DNA of 64,000 nt. It comes from an uncultured Bacteroides sp. Its GTDB lineage: Bacteria > Bacteroidota > Bacteroidia > Bacteroidales > Bacteroidaceae. The notes below the pieces were generated by a model, which saw nothing but the letters and a program-made list of their open reading frames with translations, did no database searches and was not told where the DNA came from. Each line of letters opens with the position of its first letter. The first letter of the stretch is position 1. Location of the stretch: contig CABUKU010000018.1 in assembly GCA_902492205.1 (NCBI GenBank), positions 1-64,000 of the forward strand, written 5' to 3'. Below, one piece after another: positions 33,140-42,064 of the stretch. The translations under genes were made by a program, and so were the position numbers.

Positions 33140-35167
33140 TCAGTTTACCTCAATCATCCGCGGCCTTCCTAACGGCGGCATCGTGCGGTAAGGCACGCCG
33201 CTCTTGGTTCCCGACGGCGGCGTTACGTGGTCGTTGGCGGCAAATTCGGTAATCGTAGGCTGTGACTCTCGGGCCAGTCTCTTAATCCGTTTGGTAATGG
33301 CGTACCGGCACGGCGCACTGTAATACGGAATATTGGAATCCATGCACGATAGTTCTTCCGGCCTCCATACCCCGTACCGATAGGTACAGGCACCCGGGTA
33401 GGTGCCGACATACGAATATTTTCCTATCCCGGCAAACTCTCTCCAGCGGGTTTGCGCGATATTACTGTTGAAATCAACGTTCTGGTAAAAACCGGGCTGC
33501 AATTGCTGCCACTGCTTTATCTGCTTTATATTTTCGTCGGGAATCGTGGTTTCGGAGTACACGTACTCGTCTTCGAACAGGCCGAAACCGTGTCCGCCGG
33601 CTTCGTGGTGTATCAGCCCTTCGAAGTCGTACGGTGCTTCCTGCGTCGACATCGGGCATGCCGCTACGCAATACCCGTTGCTGTACATCAATGTGGTACC
33701 GGCGTAACGGGGCGTATTGAGTACCAGGATAGTCAGCAGTTCCGAGTTGATGTATACCGACCCGTCGGGAGACCCTACCATATCGATGCCGAGGGGCGTA
33801 TGAAGAGCCTCGTATATATATTGTGCGCACAAATTTGCGTCCCAGGTGATGGAAGTACCTTTGCCGATAGTAGAGTTCAGCCTGTTATTGATTCGAGGGA
33901 CATTCGGTGTGGCGCTGTCGTTTACGCCTTCCTCTTCCGATTCGACGGCTATCATATATACATTGAAATAGTTCCGGTACGACTTGAAAGGCTCTATCGA
34001 GAAAAAGTGTCCGGCGGCTTCCCGCATCGTTTTTTCGTATACACCGCCTTTCTTCAGGTCGGCTTTGGTAAAACCGTCGCCCATGATAACCAGGTTTATG
34101 CCGGTTCCCTGTGACTTTTTCATCAACCAGAGCATATCTTTGTCGGCATAATACTCGGTTCCCGGATCGAGGGCTTCCTGGTCTACCCGTACCGTACGCG
34201 AAAGTGCGGAAGAAGTAATGGTAATCTCGGCCGAACGGGGCTCGCCGGTGGAATTTTCCCCGACCGATACCGACAGGTAATTTTCGTTCTCGCTGTATTT
34301 CTCTACTGTGCACCAGGCAGCCGCCCCGTCGGACAAGGTACAGGTGTAATCGGATACGGTGAACGAATCGTCGGCTGCATTCGGTTGGTACCGGTGGGTG
34401 GAGGTAACGGTAAGTTGTTTCTTTTGCGCATAGGGGCCGAACCGGAGCGCTTCGTTGTCGATGTCGAGCGCCAGTTCTTGCTGGAGCACTTTAACCGTAA
34501 CGGTCAGTTCGGGCGTAACCGAACCGGAGCCGGATGCTTTTCCTTTCAGGTAAATTTCGCCATACCGCTGTGTCTCGGTCGTATTTTCGTCGATATTGAA
34601 TGTGAGTTGCTCCGAAACAAGCGCTCTGGTTGCTGTCTGATGAATCCACGCTTGCGCACCGGTCGAGAATTCAACCGTGTATTCTACGTTTTTTTCGATG
34701 GTTATCGGAGGAAGGGTGGCCCCTCGTTGACAAACGGTATACTCATTTTCGCCGGTCATCCGGATGGCATCCGATTGCCACTGGGTAACCTGCAATGTCT
34801 GCACTACGCCGTCCGACTGAAAAGTGACAGAGGCGGTACGATTGTCGTACCCGTCGTTCGCCTTTACCAATACGGCAACCGTGCCGTTTCCGGTCCCTTT
34901 TCCCGGGCTTACCGTAAGCCACGAAGCGGCCGAAGCCGGCGTTATGCCGGACTGCCAAGCTACGTTGGAGCTTATATTTACCGTTTGTTCGCCGGCTTCT
35001 TTGGTAAACTTGATTTCGGAGACCGACACTTCGAGGAAAGGCAATTCTTCGTCGGATTTGCAACCCGACAACAATACGAGCAAAACTGACAGGAAAAACC
35101 ACCGGCTTTTTCTGCTATTCTTTTTCTGCCGGCGATTGCCGGAACGCCATGTTGTACAAATTCTCAT
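33140..35167 (-). CDS. BACON-domain lipoprotein with M64-type metallopeptidase domain
   Basis: A 675-residue surface or periplasmic lipoprotein. Basic N-region, hydrophobic core and lipobox LLSGC (Cys36). Three BACON-like domains follow (first ending with VVQTLQVTQW), then a peptidase M64 domain from about residue 345 (INLVIMGDGFTKADL). The zinc site is HEAGGHGFGLFEDEY; the His-Glu pair and second His are separated by three residues rather than the two of HExxH. M64 peptidases include IgA-cleaving enzymes; BACON domains are proposed to bind carbohydrate. Its base composition is clearly richer in G+C than its neighbours (one 60-base line at 34861 has 35 G+C), and a copy of the flanking LuxR 3' end lies beyond it, so it looks acquired. 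Confidence 0.85.
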   Translation of the reverse strand: MRICTTWRSGNRRQKKNSRKSRWFFLSVLLVLLSGCKSDEELPFLEVSVSEIKFTKEAGEQTVNISSNVAWQSGITPASAASWLTVSPGKGTGNGTVAVLVKANDGYDNRTASVTFQSDGVVQTLQVTQWQSDAIRMTGENEYTVCQRGATLPPITIEKNVEYTVEFSTGAQAWIHQTATRALVSEQLTFNIDENTTETQRYGEIYLKGKASGSGSVTPELTVTVKVLQQELALDIDNEALRFGPYAQKKQLTVTSTHRYQPNAADDSFTVSDYTCTLSDGAAAWCTVEKYSENENYLSVSVGENSTGEPRSAEITITSSALSRTVRVDQEALDPGTEYYADKDMLWLMKKSQGTGINLVIMGDGFTKADLKKGGVYEKTMREAAGHFFSIEPFKSYRNYFNVYMIAVESEEEGVNDSATPNVPRINNRLNSTIGKGTSITWDANLCAQYIYEALHTPLGIDMVGSPDGSVYINSELLTILVLNTPRYAGTTLMYSNGYCVAACPMSTQEAPYDFEGLIHHEAGGHGFGLFEDEYVYSETTIPDENIKQIKQWQQLQPGFYQNVDFNSNIAQTRWREFAGIGKYSYVGTYPGACTYRYGVWRPEELSCMDSNIPYYSAPCRYAITKRIKRLARESQPTITEFAANDHVTPPSGTKSGVPYRTMPPLGRPRMIEVN

Positions 35168-35229
35168 ATCAACTTATTTATTGTAAGCATCGCCCCGAAG
35201 AGGGGAAAGCTTGAATTCTATTTCTGATT

Positions 35230-35820
35230 CTATATCCGGTCGGCTTCTATATATCCGTTCATCACTGCATAGATAGTCAGTCCCGAAACAGACTTGATTC
35301 CCAGCTTCTCGGTAATGTTTTTGCGGTGGGTGATAACCGTAGTAAGACTGATATTCAGCTTGTCCGCTATCTCCTTGTTGATAAGTCCCTTTGTAACAAG
35401 AACAAGAACCTCTATTTCGCGGGTAGATAATTCATGCTCTGCTCTGTCCGTTTGCATAGGCTTTTGCGAAGGGTGTCCTCCGTGGTGTCCGTGCCGGTGA
35501 AGTTGCATAATGTTCTTTACCAAAGATTTCTCGTCCTGATAAATGTTTAATGTAGGCACTCCCGATAATTGCGGTTGGTTATCCCCGTTTGCCAGAACAA
35601 TGGTTTTAGGCTTCCGGGGTAGGAAGAATGCAGTATGCTCAAAATAGATTTGTGCCGAAATGAAGTAGTGTGCATACATGTCCGGGGTGTCGTCTGTCAA
35701 TCCCTCAAAAGAAGAGAATACACGGATGGTCGCCATTGGGATAATCTCTTCCAGAATGGTTTGAAGCCCCAAGCAGGTCAGTGTATTCGGCTCTACTATT
35801 GCTATCTCAGGATTGTGCAT
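35230..35820 (-). CDS. LuxR-type transcription regulator with pseudo-receiver and His-rich linker
   Basis: A 196-residue DNA-binding protein. The C-terminal GerE/LuxR helix-turn-helix is clear (LSTREIEVLVLVTKGLINKE, then THRKNITEKLGI). The N-terminal 100 residues resemble a receiver fold (IAIVEPNTLTCLGLQTILEE), but the acidic pocket and the phospho-accepting Asp are missing, so it is probably not phosphorylated. The linker contains HRHGHHGGH, a likely metal-binding stretch. It is divergent from lpdA. Control of the adjacent TonB receptor or of lpdA is possible but unproven. Confidence 0.8.
   Translation of the reverse strand: MHNPEIAIVEPNTLTCLGLQTILEEIIPMATIRVFSSFEGLTDDTPDMYAHYFISAQIYFEHTAFFLPRKPKTIVLANGDNQPQLSGVPTLNIYQDEKSLVKNIMQLHRHGHHGGHPSQKPMQTDRAEHELSTREIEVLVLVTKGLINKEIADKLNISLTTVITHRKNITEKLGIKSVSGLTIYAVMNGYIEADRI
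35232..35266 (-). repeat. intact LuxR 3' end, counterpart of the copy at 33000
   Basis: ATATCCGGTCGGCTTCTATA and the following TATCCGTTCATCAC form the genuine end of the regulator gene. The same sequence minus TATAT recurs at 33000-33026, directly oriented, 2.2 kb away across the GC-rich peptidase gene. Confidence 0.65.
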
Positions 35821-35833
35821 ATTGCTTTTTGTG

Positions 35834-35841
35834 CAAAAATA
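35834..35841 (-). promoter_or_regulatory. candidate -7 element of the LuxR gene
   Basis: TATTTTTG on the minus strand matches TAnnTTTG, but it would place the transcript start almost at the ATG (35820), and no -33 element is seen. Weak candidate. Confidence 0.3.
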
Positions 35842-35957
35842 CGGATTATTCCCGATAATGTATGATAAATAGGATAGTTATTTATTCAAGTGCTTCGCTT
35901 GCAACTAATTCTATCCTTTATTTGTTAGTATATCATACTTAATTAAATAATAGGATT

Positions 35958-37307
35958 ATGAAATATGATATAGCGATTATCGGAGGAGGTCCTGCCGGCT
36001 ATACAGCCGCCGAACGTGCGGCTGCCAACGGACTGAAAACAGTTTTGTTTGAGAAGAAACATATTGGTGGGGTGTGTTTGAATGAAGGATGCATTCCCAC
36101 TAAAACACTTTTGTATTCCGCTAAGACATTGGATAATATAAAGAGTGCATCAAAGTATGGCATTTCTGTTTCCGGTGTTCCGGCTTTTGATATGGAAAAG
36201 ATTATAAGCCGTAAGGATAAAGTAGTGAAAATGCTGACCGGAGGTGTGAAGATGACTGTTAGTTCTTATGGTGCCACGCTTGTGGAACATGAGGCTGTCA
36301 TTGTAGGGGAGGAGAACGGATCTATACTAATAACTGCTGATGGTGAAACCTATGAAGTGAAATACTTATTGGTGTGTACAGGCTCCGATACGGTTATACC
36401 ACCCATTAAAGGATTATCGGATGTGGACTATTGGACATCAAAGGAAGCATTGGAAAGTACGGTGTTACCCAAAACGATTGCCATTATAGGCGGTGGAGTT
36501 ATCGGAATGGAATTTGCTTCTTTCTTTAACAGTATGGGAGTAAAGGTACGTGTCATTGAAATGATGCCCGAAATATTGGGGGCGATGGATAAGGAAACAA
36601 GTGCCATGCTTCGGGCAGAATACACTAAGCGCGGAGTGAATTTCTTTCTGAATACCAAAGTGACGGAAGTAAGTAGTAGCGGAGTTACTGTGGAGAAAGA
36701 CGGAAACACTTCATTCATAGAGGCCGATAAAGTATTGGTAAGCGTAGGAAGGAAAGCTAATCTGACACAAGTAGGTTTGGATAAACTGAATGTAGAACTT
36801 CTGCGTAATGGGGTAAAAGTGGATGAACATATGCAAACTTCCCATCCCCGTGTATATGCTTGCGGTGATATTACCGGGTATTCCATGTTGGCCCATACGG
36901 CTATTCGTGAAAGTGAAGTTGCCATTAACCACATAATAGGTGTTGAAGACAGGATAGATTATAACTGTATTCCGGGAGTGGTTTACACTAATCCCGAACT
37001 TGCCGGAGTTGGGAAAACGGAAGAAGAACTGAATGCGGAAAACATCAGCTACCGGGTGCAAAAACTTCCCATGGTTTATTCGGGGCGTTTCGTAGCCGAG
37101 AATGAGTCGGGTAACGGGCTTTGTAAACTGATATTGGATGATGACGAACATATTATCGGCTGTCACCTGATAGGCAATCCTTCTTCCGAGCTTGTTGTAA
37201 TTGCAGGTATTGCCATACAAAAAGGCTTCACGGTTGAGGAGTTCCAAAAGAGTGTTTTCCCACATCCGACAGTGGGAGAGATTTATCACGAAACTCTGTT
37301 TGTATAA
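35958..37307 (+). CDS. lpdA: dihydrolipoyl dehydrogenase (E3)
   Basis: A 449-residue flavoprotein that reoxidises dihydrolipoamide with NAD+. FAD site at the N-terminus (IAIIGGGPAGYTAAERAA), redox disulfide GGVCLNEGCIPTK (about residues 37-49), NAD site IAIIGGGVIGMEFASFF, and the C-terminal active-site His in FPHPTVGEIYHE. It is the first gene of the lpdA, lplA, E2, E1, flavodoxin operon, and its stop shares one base with the lplA start (TAATG). A dedicated E3 inside the operon suggests it serves this complex. Confidence 0.95.
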   Translation: MKYDIAIIGGGPAGYTAAERAAANGLKTVLFEKKHIGGVCLNEGCIPTKTLLYSAKTLDNIKSASKYGISVSGVPAFDMEKIISRKDKVVKMLTGGVKMTVSSYGATLVEHEAVIVGEENGSILITADGETYEVKYLLVCTGSDTVIPPIKGLSDVDYWTSKEALESTVLPKTIAIIGGGVIGMEFASFFNSMGVKVRVIEMMPEILGAMDKETSAMLRAEYTKRGVNFFLNTKVTEVSSSGVTVEKDGNTSFIEADKVLVSVGRKANLTQVGLDKLNVELLRNGVKVDEHMQTSHPRVYACGDITGYSMLAHTAIRESEVAINHIIGVEDRIDYNCIPGVVYTNPELAGVGKTEEELNAENISYRVQKLPMVYSGRFVAENESGNGLCKLILDDDEHIIGCHLIGNPSSELVVIAGIAIQKGFTVEEFQKSVFPHPTVGEIYHETLFV

Positions 37308-38059
37308 TGTTCTGTGTAGATAACCGCTGCACGGATGTCTATTATAATCTGGCAGCAGAAGAATATTTGTTGAAGCGGAAGAAAGGGAATTATTTTATGC
37401 TTTGGCAGGCAGAACCATCGGTGGTTATCGGTAAACACCAAAGTATTGAGGCGGAGGTAGACTTGGATTATGTGAGAAAACATAAGATAAACATTGCCCG
37501 CCGTTTCTCGGGTGGGGGAGCTGTGTTTCATGATAAAGGAAATATCAATCTGACTTTCATTGAAACAACAAACCGTCCCGATTTTACAAATTATCCCGAA
37601 CTGGTAATAGACTTCCTTGATACAATGGGGATTACGGCACATTCTGACGAACGGTTGGGCATCTATATAGATAAACGCAAGGTTTCGGGCAGTGCGCAAT
37701 GTATTCATAAGAACCGGGTAATGTATCACTGCACATTGCTCTTCGAAACGAACCTTGAAACATTGAATGCTGCACTTTGCGGGATTGAAGGGCTTGAAGC
37801 TTTTGTTCCGGGTTCTTCCAATGTACGTGCTATTCCTTCCGTGCGGAGTGAAGTGACCAACATCAATGCACATTTGTATGCATCTATGAACATGAGACGT
37901 TTTATATATCTTTTGTTTCATAATTTTCTGGATGATAATGATGATAACCGTATCTACCGTTTTACCCGTGAAGACGAGATGGCGATAGAACGTTTAAAGT
38001 GGGAAAAATATGCCAGTGAGGAATGGATATTCAATAAGTCGGCATTAAAAATAAGTTAA
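37307..38059 (+). CDS. lplA: lipoate-protein ligase A type
   Basis: A 250-residue ligase that attaches free lipoate to the E2 lipoyl lysine. The family motifs are present: ARRFSGGGAVFHD (residues about 64-76) and the catalytic Lys in KVSGSAQ. It is shorter than E. coli LplA (337 residues), with a reduced C-terminal part. Placed between E3 and E2, it implies use of scavenged lipoate; no lipoate synthase (LipA) or octanoyltransferase (LipB) gene is seen in this window. Confidence 0.9.
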   Translation: MFCVDNRCTDVYYNLAAEEYLLKRKKGNYFMLWQAEPSVVIGKHQSIEAEVDLDYVRKHKINIARRFSGGGAVFHDKGNINLTFIETTNRPDFTNYPELVIDFLDTMGITAHSDERLGIYIDKRKVSGSAQCIHKNRVMYHCTLLFETNLETLNAALCGIEGLEAFVPGSSNVRAIPSVRSEVTNINAHLYASMNMRRFIYLLFHNFLDDNDDNRIYRFTREDEMAIERLKWEKYASEEWIFNKSALKIS

Positions 38060-38124
38060 GTTAAAACTTTATGTTTCAACAGCTTGTTCTATTTATAAAA
38101 GTTGATAATAATAAATTTACATAT

Positions 38125-39438
38125 ATGGCAAAGTTCGAAATAAAAATGCCCAAACTGGGCGAAAGTATAACCGAAGGAACCATTGTTTCGTGGTCGGTAA
38201 AAGTGGGAGATACGGTCAATGAAGACGACGTATTGTTTGAAGTGAATACTGCTAAGGTGAGTGCGGAAATACCTGCCCCCGTTGCCGGTAAAGTAGTTGA
38301 GATATTATATAAGGAAGGTGAAACTGTTCCGGTTGGTACGGTGGTTGCCCTTATTGATATGGATGGGGAAGATGAAGCGGAAAGCGATACCGAAGTAAAA
38401 GAAGCTGAAAAGCCGTCGGCTCCCGTATCGGTGGCAGTTCCTAAGGCTGAAGCTGTTAAAGCTGAGAATGAACGTTGGTATTCACCGGTTGTGCTCCAAT
38501 TGGCAAATAGTGCGGGAGTATCAAAAGAAGAGTTGGACGGTATTCCGGGTACAGGTTATGAAGGACGGCTGAGTAAGAAAGATATTAAGAACTATATCGC
38601 ACAGAAACAGAAGGGCACAAAAGAAACATATAAGGCTGCGCCTGTTGCCGCCGAAGTTTCCAAGCCTGCTCCTATTACAGCAGTTCAACCTGCTGCTGTG
38701 GCTCCTTCGGCAAAGGCTGCTGCTCCAGCAAGTGTACCATCGGGAGTGGAAGTGAAGGAAATGGATCGTGTGCGCAAGATTATTGCAGACCACATGGTAA
38801 TGTCGAAACATACCTCGCCTCATGTAACCAACGTAGTAGAAGTGGATGTGACGAAGCTTGTAAAATGGCGCGATAAAAATAAGGATGCTTTCTTCCGCCG
38901 TGAAGGAATAAAACTAACCTATATGCCTGCTATTACGGAAGCTGTGGCTAAAGCGCTTGTTGCTTTCCCGCAGGTTAATGTATCGGTAGACGGTTATAAT
39001 ATTCTGTTTAAGAAGCATATCAATGTAGGTATTGCAGTTTCTTTGAATGATGGTAACCTCATTGTTCCCGTGATACATGATGCCGACCGTTTGAACTTAA
39101 GCGGATTGGCTTTGGCAGTTGATTCACTAGCCTTGAAAGCTCGTGATAATAAATTGGGAGCCGATGATATTGACGGAGGAACGTTTACAATCACAAACTT
39201 CGGGACATTCAAAACATTGTTTGGCACTCCTATCATTAATCAACCGCAGGTGGCAATTCTGGGAGTAGGATATATCGAAAAGAAACCTGCTGTTATCGAA
39301 ACGCCTGAGGGAGATGTTATTGCCATCCGTCATAAGATGTATTTATCCTTGTCTTATGACCACCGCGTGGTTGACGGCTCTTTGGGAGGAAACTTCCTCT
39401 ACTTCATTAAGGATTATCTGGAAAACTGGAAAGAATAA
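38125..39438 (+). CDS. 2-oxoacid dehydrogenase E2, dihydrolipoyl acyltransferase
   Basis: A 437-residue acyltransferase. Order: one lipoyl domain (residues 1-78; lipoyl Lys in VNTAKVSAEIPAP), an Ala/Pro-rich linker, an E3/E1-binding domain (YSPVVLQLANSAGVSKEELD), a second linker and the catalytic domain with the His in SYDHRVVDGSLGG near the C-terminus. I start at MAKFEIKMPKLGES (38125); the frame is open 18 codons further upstream but those encode nothing conserved. The branched-chain or acetoin type fits best with the fused E1; the substrate is not proven. Confidence 0.92.
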   Translation: MAKFEIKMPKLGESITEGTIVSWSVKVGDTVNEDDVLFEVNTAKVSAEIPAPVAGKVVEILYKEGETVPVGTVVALIDMDGEDEAESDTEVKEAEKPSAPVSVAVPKAEAVKAENERWYSPVVLQLANSAGVSKEELDGIPGTGYEGRLSKKDIKNYIAQKQKGTKETYKAAPVAAEVSKPAPITAVQPAAVAPSAKAAAPASVPSGVEVKEMDRVRKIIADHMVMSKHTSPHVTNVVEVDVTKLVKWRDKNKDAFFRREGIKLTYMPAITEAVAKALVAFPQVNVSVDGYNILFKKHINVGIAVSLNDGNLIVPVIHDADRLNLSGLALAVDSLALKARDNKLGADDIDGGTFTITNFGTFKTLFGTPIINQPQVAILGVGYIEKKPAVIETPEGDVIAIRHKMYLSLSYDHRVVDGSLGGNFLYFIKDYLENWKE

Positions 39439-39456
39439 TTAATAGACGGATTATAT

Positions 39457-41493
39457 ATGAAAAAGTACGATATAAAAACAACGGATACGGAAACCCTGAA
39501 AAAGTGGTACTATCTGATGGCTTTGGGACGGGCGATTGATGAAAAAGCCCCGTCCTACCTGTTGCAATCTCTCGGTTGGTCTTATCATGCACCCTATGCG
39601 GGGCATGATGGCATTCAGCTTGCCATGGGGCAAGTGTTTACCCGCGGAGAAGATTTCTTGTTCCCTTATTACCGGGATATGCTTACGGTCTTGTCGGCCG
39701 GAATGACTGCTGAGGAAATTATCTTAAACGGTATTTCCAAAGCTACCGATCCAAGTAGCGGCGGCCGCCACATGTCCAATCACTTTGCCAAGCCCGAATG
39801 GCACATTGAAAATATTTCTTCGGCAACAGGCACACATGACTTGCATGCGGTAGGCGTAGCCCGTGCAATGGTTTACTACAAGCATAAGGGAGTAGCAATT
39901 ACGTCTCATGGCGAGTCTGCCGTTTCCGAAGGGTTTGTTTATGAAGCTGTAAATGGTGCGAGCCTTGAACGTCTGCCTGTTATCTTCGTGTGGCAGGATA
40001 ACGGCTATGGTATCTCCGTACCGAAGAAGGATCAGACTGCTGCCCGTAAGGTAGCGGATAACTTCGCCGGTTTCAAGAACCTGAAGATAATACACTGTAA
40101 CGGTAAGGATGTATTCGACTCCATGAATGCAATGACCGAAGCCCGTGAGTTTGCCATTGCTAACAGCCTGCCGGTTATTGTTCAGGCAAACTGTGTGCGT
40201 ATCGGTTCGCATTCCAATTCGGACAAGCATACTTTGTACCGGGATGAAAACGAGTTGGCTTATGTGAAGGAAGCCGATCCATTAATGAAGTTCCGGAGGA
40301 TGTTGTTACGCTATAAGCGTGTGACCGAAGAAGAGTTGTTGCAGTTGGAGGAGAAGGCGAAGAAAGAGTTAAGTGCGGCAAACCGCAAAGCACTTGCAGC
40401 ACCCGATCCCGATCCAAAGACTATTTTCGATTTTGTTGTTCCCGAACCCTACAAGCCCGAAAAGTATAAGGACGGGGTGAATAATGAAACGGAAGGGGAT
40501 AAGAAGTTCATGGTTAATGCCATCAATGAGACATTGAAAGCCGAGTTCCGTCATAACCCGAATACATTTATCTGGGGACAGGATGTTGCCAATAAAGACA
40601 AAGGCGGAGTATTTAATGTAACAAAAGGTATGCAGCAGGAGTTTGGTGAAAAGCGTGTATTCAGTGCGCCGATTGCCGAAGACTACATTGTGGGCACAGC
40701 CAACGGCATGAGCCGTTTCGATCCTAAAATACGTGTAGTGATTGAGGGTGCGGAGTTTGCCGACTATTTTTGGCCTGCCGTAGATCAATACATTGAATGT
40801 ACTCATGACTATTGGCGCAGTAACGGACAGTTTGCTCCGAACGTTACTTTACGTTTGGCTTCGGGTGGTTACATTGGCGGTGGTTTATACCATTCCCAGA
40901 ACATAGAAGGGGCATTGGCTACGCTACCCGGTGCGAGAATTGTCTGCCCGTCTTTTGCCGACGATGCTGCCGGGCTGCTTCGAACCAGTATGCGTTCCCG
41001 TGGGTTTACCTTGTTCCTTGAACCGAAAGCACTCTATAATTCGGTAGAAGCGGCAACAACCGTACCCGATGATTTTGAAGTTCCTTTTGGTAAGGCGCGT
41101 ATCCGCCGTGAAGGTACCGACCTCAGTATTATTACTTATGGAAATACCACCCATTTCTGTTTGGATGTAGCCGAGCGTTTGGCGAAAGAAGGCGGTTGGA
41201 GCGTGGAAGTAATCGACATTCGTTCCCTCATACCATTGGATAAGGAAACAATATTCGAATCCGTGAAAAAGACCAGCAAGGCATTGGTTGTGCACGAAGA
41301 TAAAGTGTTTGCCGGCTTCGGGGCGGAGATTGCTTCGAGCATAGGCGGTGAGATGTTCCGTTATCTCGATGCTCCTGTTCAGCGTGTAGGTTCTATCTTC
41401 ACACCGGTAGGCTTCCATCCGGCGCTGGAACGTGTAGTGTTGCCTAATGCCGAGAAAATATATGAAGCGGCTAAGAAGTTATTAGAATACTGA
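39457..41493 (+). CDS. 2-oxoacid dehydrogenase E1, alpha and beta fused
   Basis: A 678-residue thiamine-diphosphate dehydrogenase in one chain. Residues 1-310 are the alpha part, with the TPP/Mg motif HGESAVSEGFVYEAVNGASL followed by QDNGYGIS (GES replaces the usual GDG or GEG). Residues about 345-678 are the beta part (FIWGQDVANKDKGGVFNVTK, later LRLASGGYIGGGLYHSQ). It decarboxylates a 2-oxoacid, probably a branched-chain one, and passes the acyl group to E2. A natural alpha-beta fusion is common in Bacteroidetes. It overlaps the flavodoxin frame. Confidence 0.92.
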   Translation: MKKYDIKTTDTETLKKWYYLMALGRAIDEKAPSYLLQSLGWSYHAPYAGHDGIQLAMGQVFTRGEDFLFPYYRDMLTVLSAGMTAEEIILNGISKATDPSSGGRHMSNHFAKPEWHIENISSATGTHDLHAVGVARAMVYYKHKGVAITSHGESAVSEGFVYEAVNGASLERLPVIFVWQDNGYGISVPKKDQTAARKVADNFAGFKNLKIIHCNGKDVFDSMNAMTEAREFAIANSLPVIVQANCVRIGSHSNSDKHTLYRDENELAYVKEADPLMKFRRMLLRYKRVTEEELLQLEEKAKKELSAANRKALAAPDPDPKTIFDFVVPEPYKPEKYKDGVNNETEGDKKFMVNAINETLKAEFRHNPNTFIWGQDVANKDKGGVFNVTKGMQQEFGEKRVFSAPIAEDYIVGTANGMSRFDPKIRVVIEGAEFADYFWPAVDQYIECTHDYWRSNGQFAPNVTLRLASGGYIGGGLYHSQNIEGALATLPGARIVCPSFADDAAGLLRTSMRSRGFTLFLEPKALYNSVEAATTVPDDFEVPFGKARIRREGTDLSIITYGNTTHFCLDVAERLAKEGGWSVEVIDIRSLIPLDKETIFESVKKTSKALVVHEDKVFAGFGAEIASSIGGEMFRYLDAPVQRVGSIFTPVGFHPALERVVLPNAEKIYEAAKKLLEY

Positions 41494-41507
41494 TGAAAGG
41501 AAAGAAT

Positions 41508-42011
41508 ATGAAAAAGATAGGATTACTGTTTTCGGAGAAGGCAGAGAAGACTTCTCGTATGGCAAAGAAGATCAGAGAAGCCTATGGCATGAAAGACGTT
41601 GAACTGGTTCCCCTCGACAAGCCGTGGGAGAGTGACTTGGAAATTTATGATAACCTTATTATTGGTGCTTCAACGTGGTTTGACGGCGAACTGCCTGTTT
41701 ACTGGGATGAGTTGATTCCGGCAGTGGAGTCATTGGATTTGAAAGGTAAGAAGGTGGCAATCTTCGGGTTGGGCGATCAAGTTAATTATCCCGATAACTT
41801 TGTGGACGGTATGGGTATACTTGGAGAGGCTTTTGAAAGAGCCGGGGCAAAGCTGGTTGGATTTACATCGCCTGAAGGATATAATTATAGTCAATCCCGC
41901 GCTTTGCGTAACGGTAAATTGTGTGGTTTGGCGCTCGATTTGGAGAATCAACCGGAGTTGACCGATAAGCGTATTGAAGAATGGTGTAAACAGCTCAAAA
42001 GAGAGTTTTAA
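41508..42011 (+). CDS. flavodoxin
   Basis: A 167-residue flavodoxin, the last gene of the operon. FMN-binding loops are recognisable: an unusual phosphate loop (LFSEKAEKTSRMAKKI) and the isoalloxazine loops GASTWFDGELPVYWD and FGLGDQVNYPDNFVDG. I chose the ATG at 41508, preceded by AAAGGAAAG; an ATG at 41493 sharing bases with the E1 stop would add five residues. Flavodoxins carry single electrons between redox enzymes. Its coupling to a lipoate-dependent dehydrogenase, which normally gives NADH, is unusual. Confidence 0.9.
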   Translation: MKKIGLLFSEKAEKTSRMAKKIREAYGMKDVELVPLDKPWESDLEIYDNLIIGASTWFDGELPVYWDELIPAVESLDLKGKKVAIFGLGDQVNYPDNFVDGMGILGEAFERAGAKLVGFTSPEGYNYSQSRALRNGKLCGLALDLENQPELTDKRIEEWCKQLKREF

Positions 42012-42039
42012 TTTAGGGATCGTTATTTAGAGTTTATGT

Positions 42040-42064
42040 TAGGGGTTAAGTTAATTAACCCCTA
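42040..42064. terminator. bidirectional terminator overlapping a stop codon
   Basis: TAGGGGTTAA (42040-42049) and TTAACCCCTA (42055-42064) are exact complements; TTTTTA follows on the plus strand. The right arm encodes the last residues of the convergent oxidoreductase gene. Confidence 0.8.

Noticed and set aside
33452..34114. 220-residue plus-strand frame, and other long frames, opposite the M64 gene
   Set aside because: Long shadow frames are expected in GC-rich coding DNA; no motifs in them.
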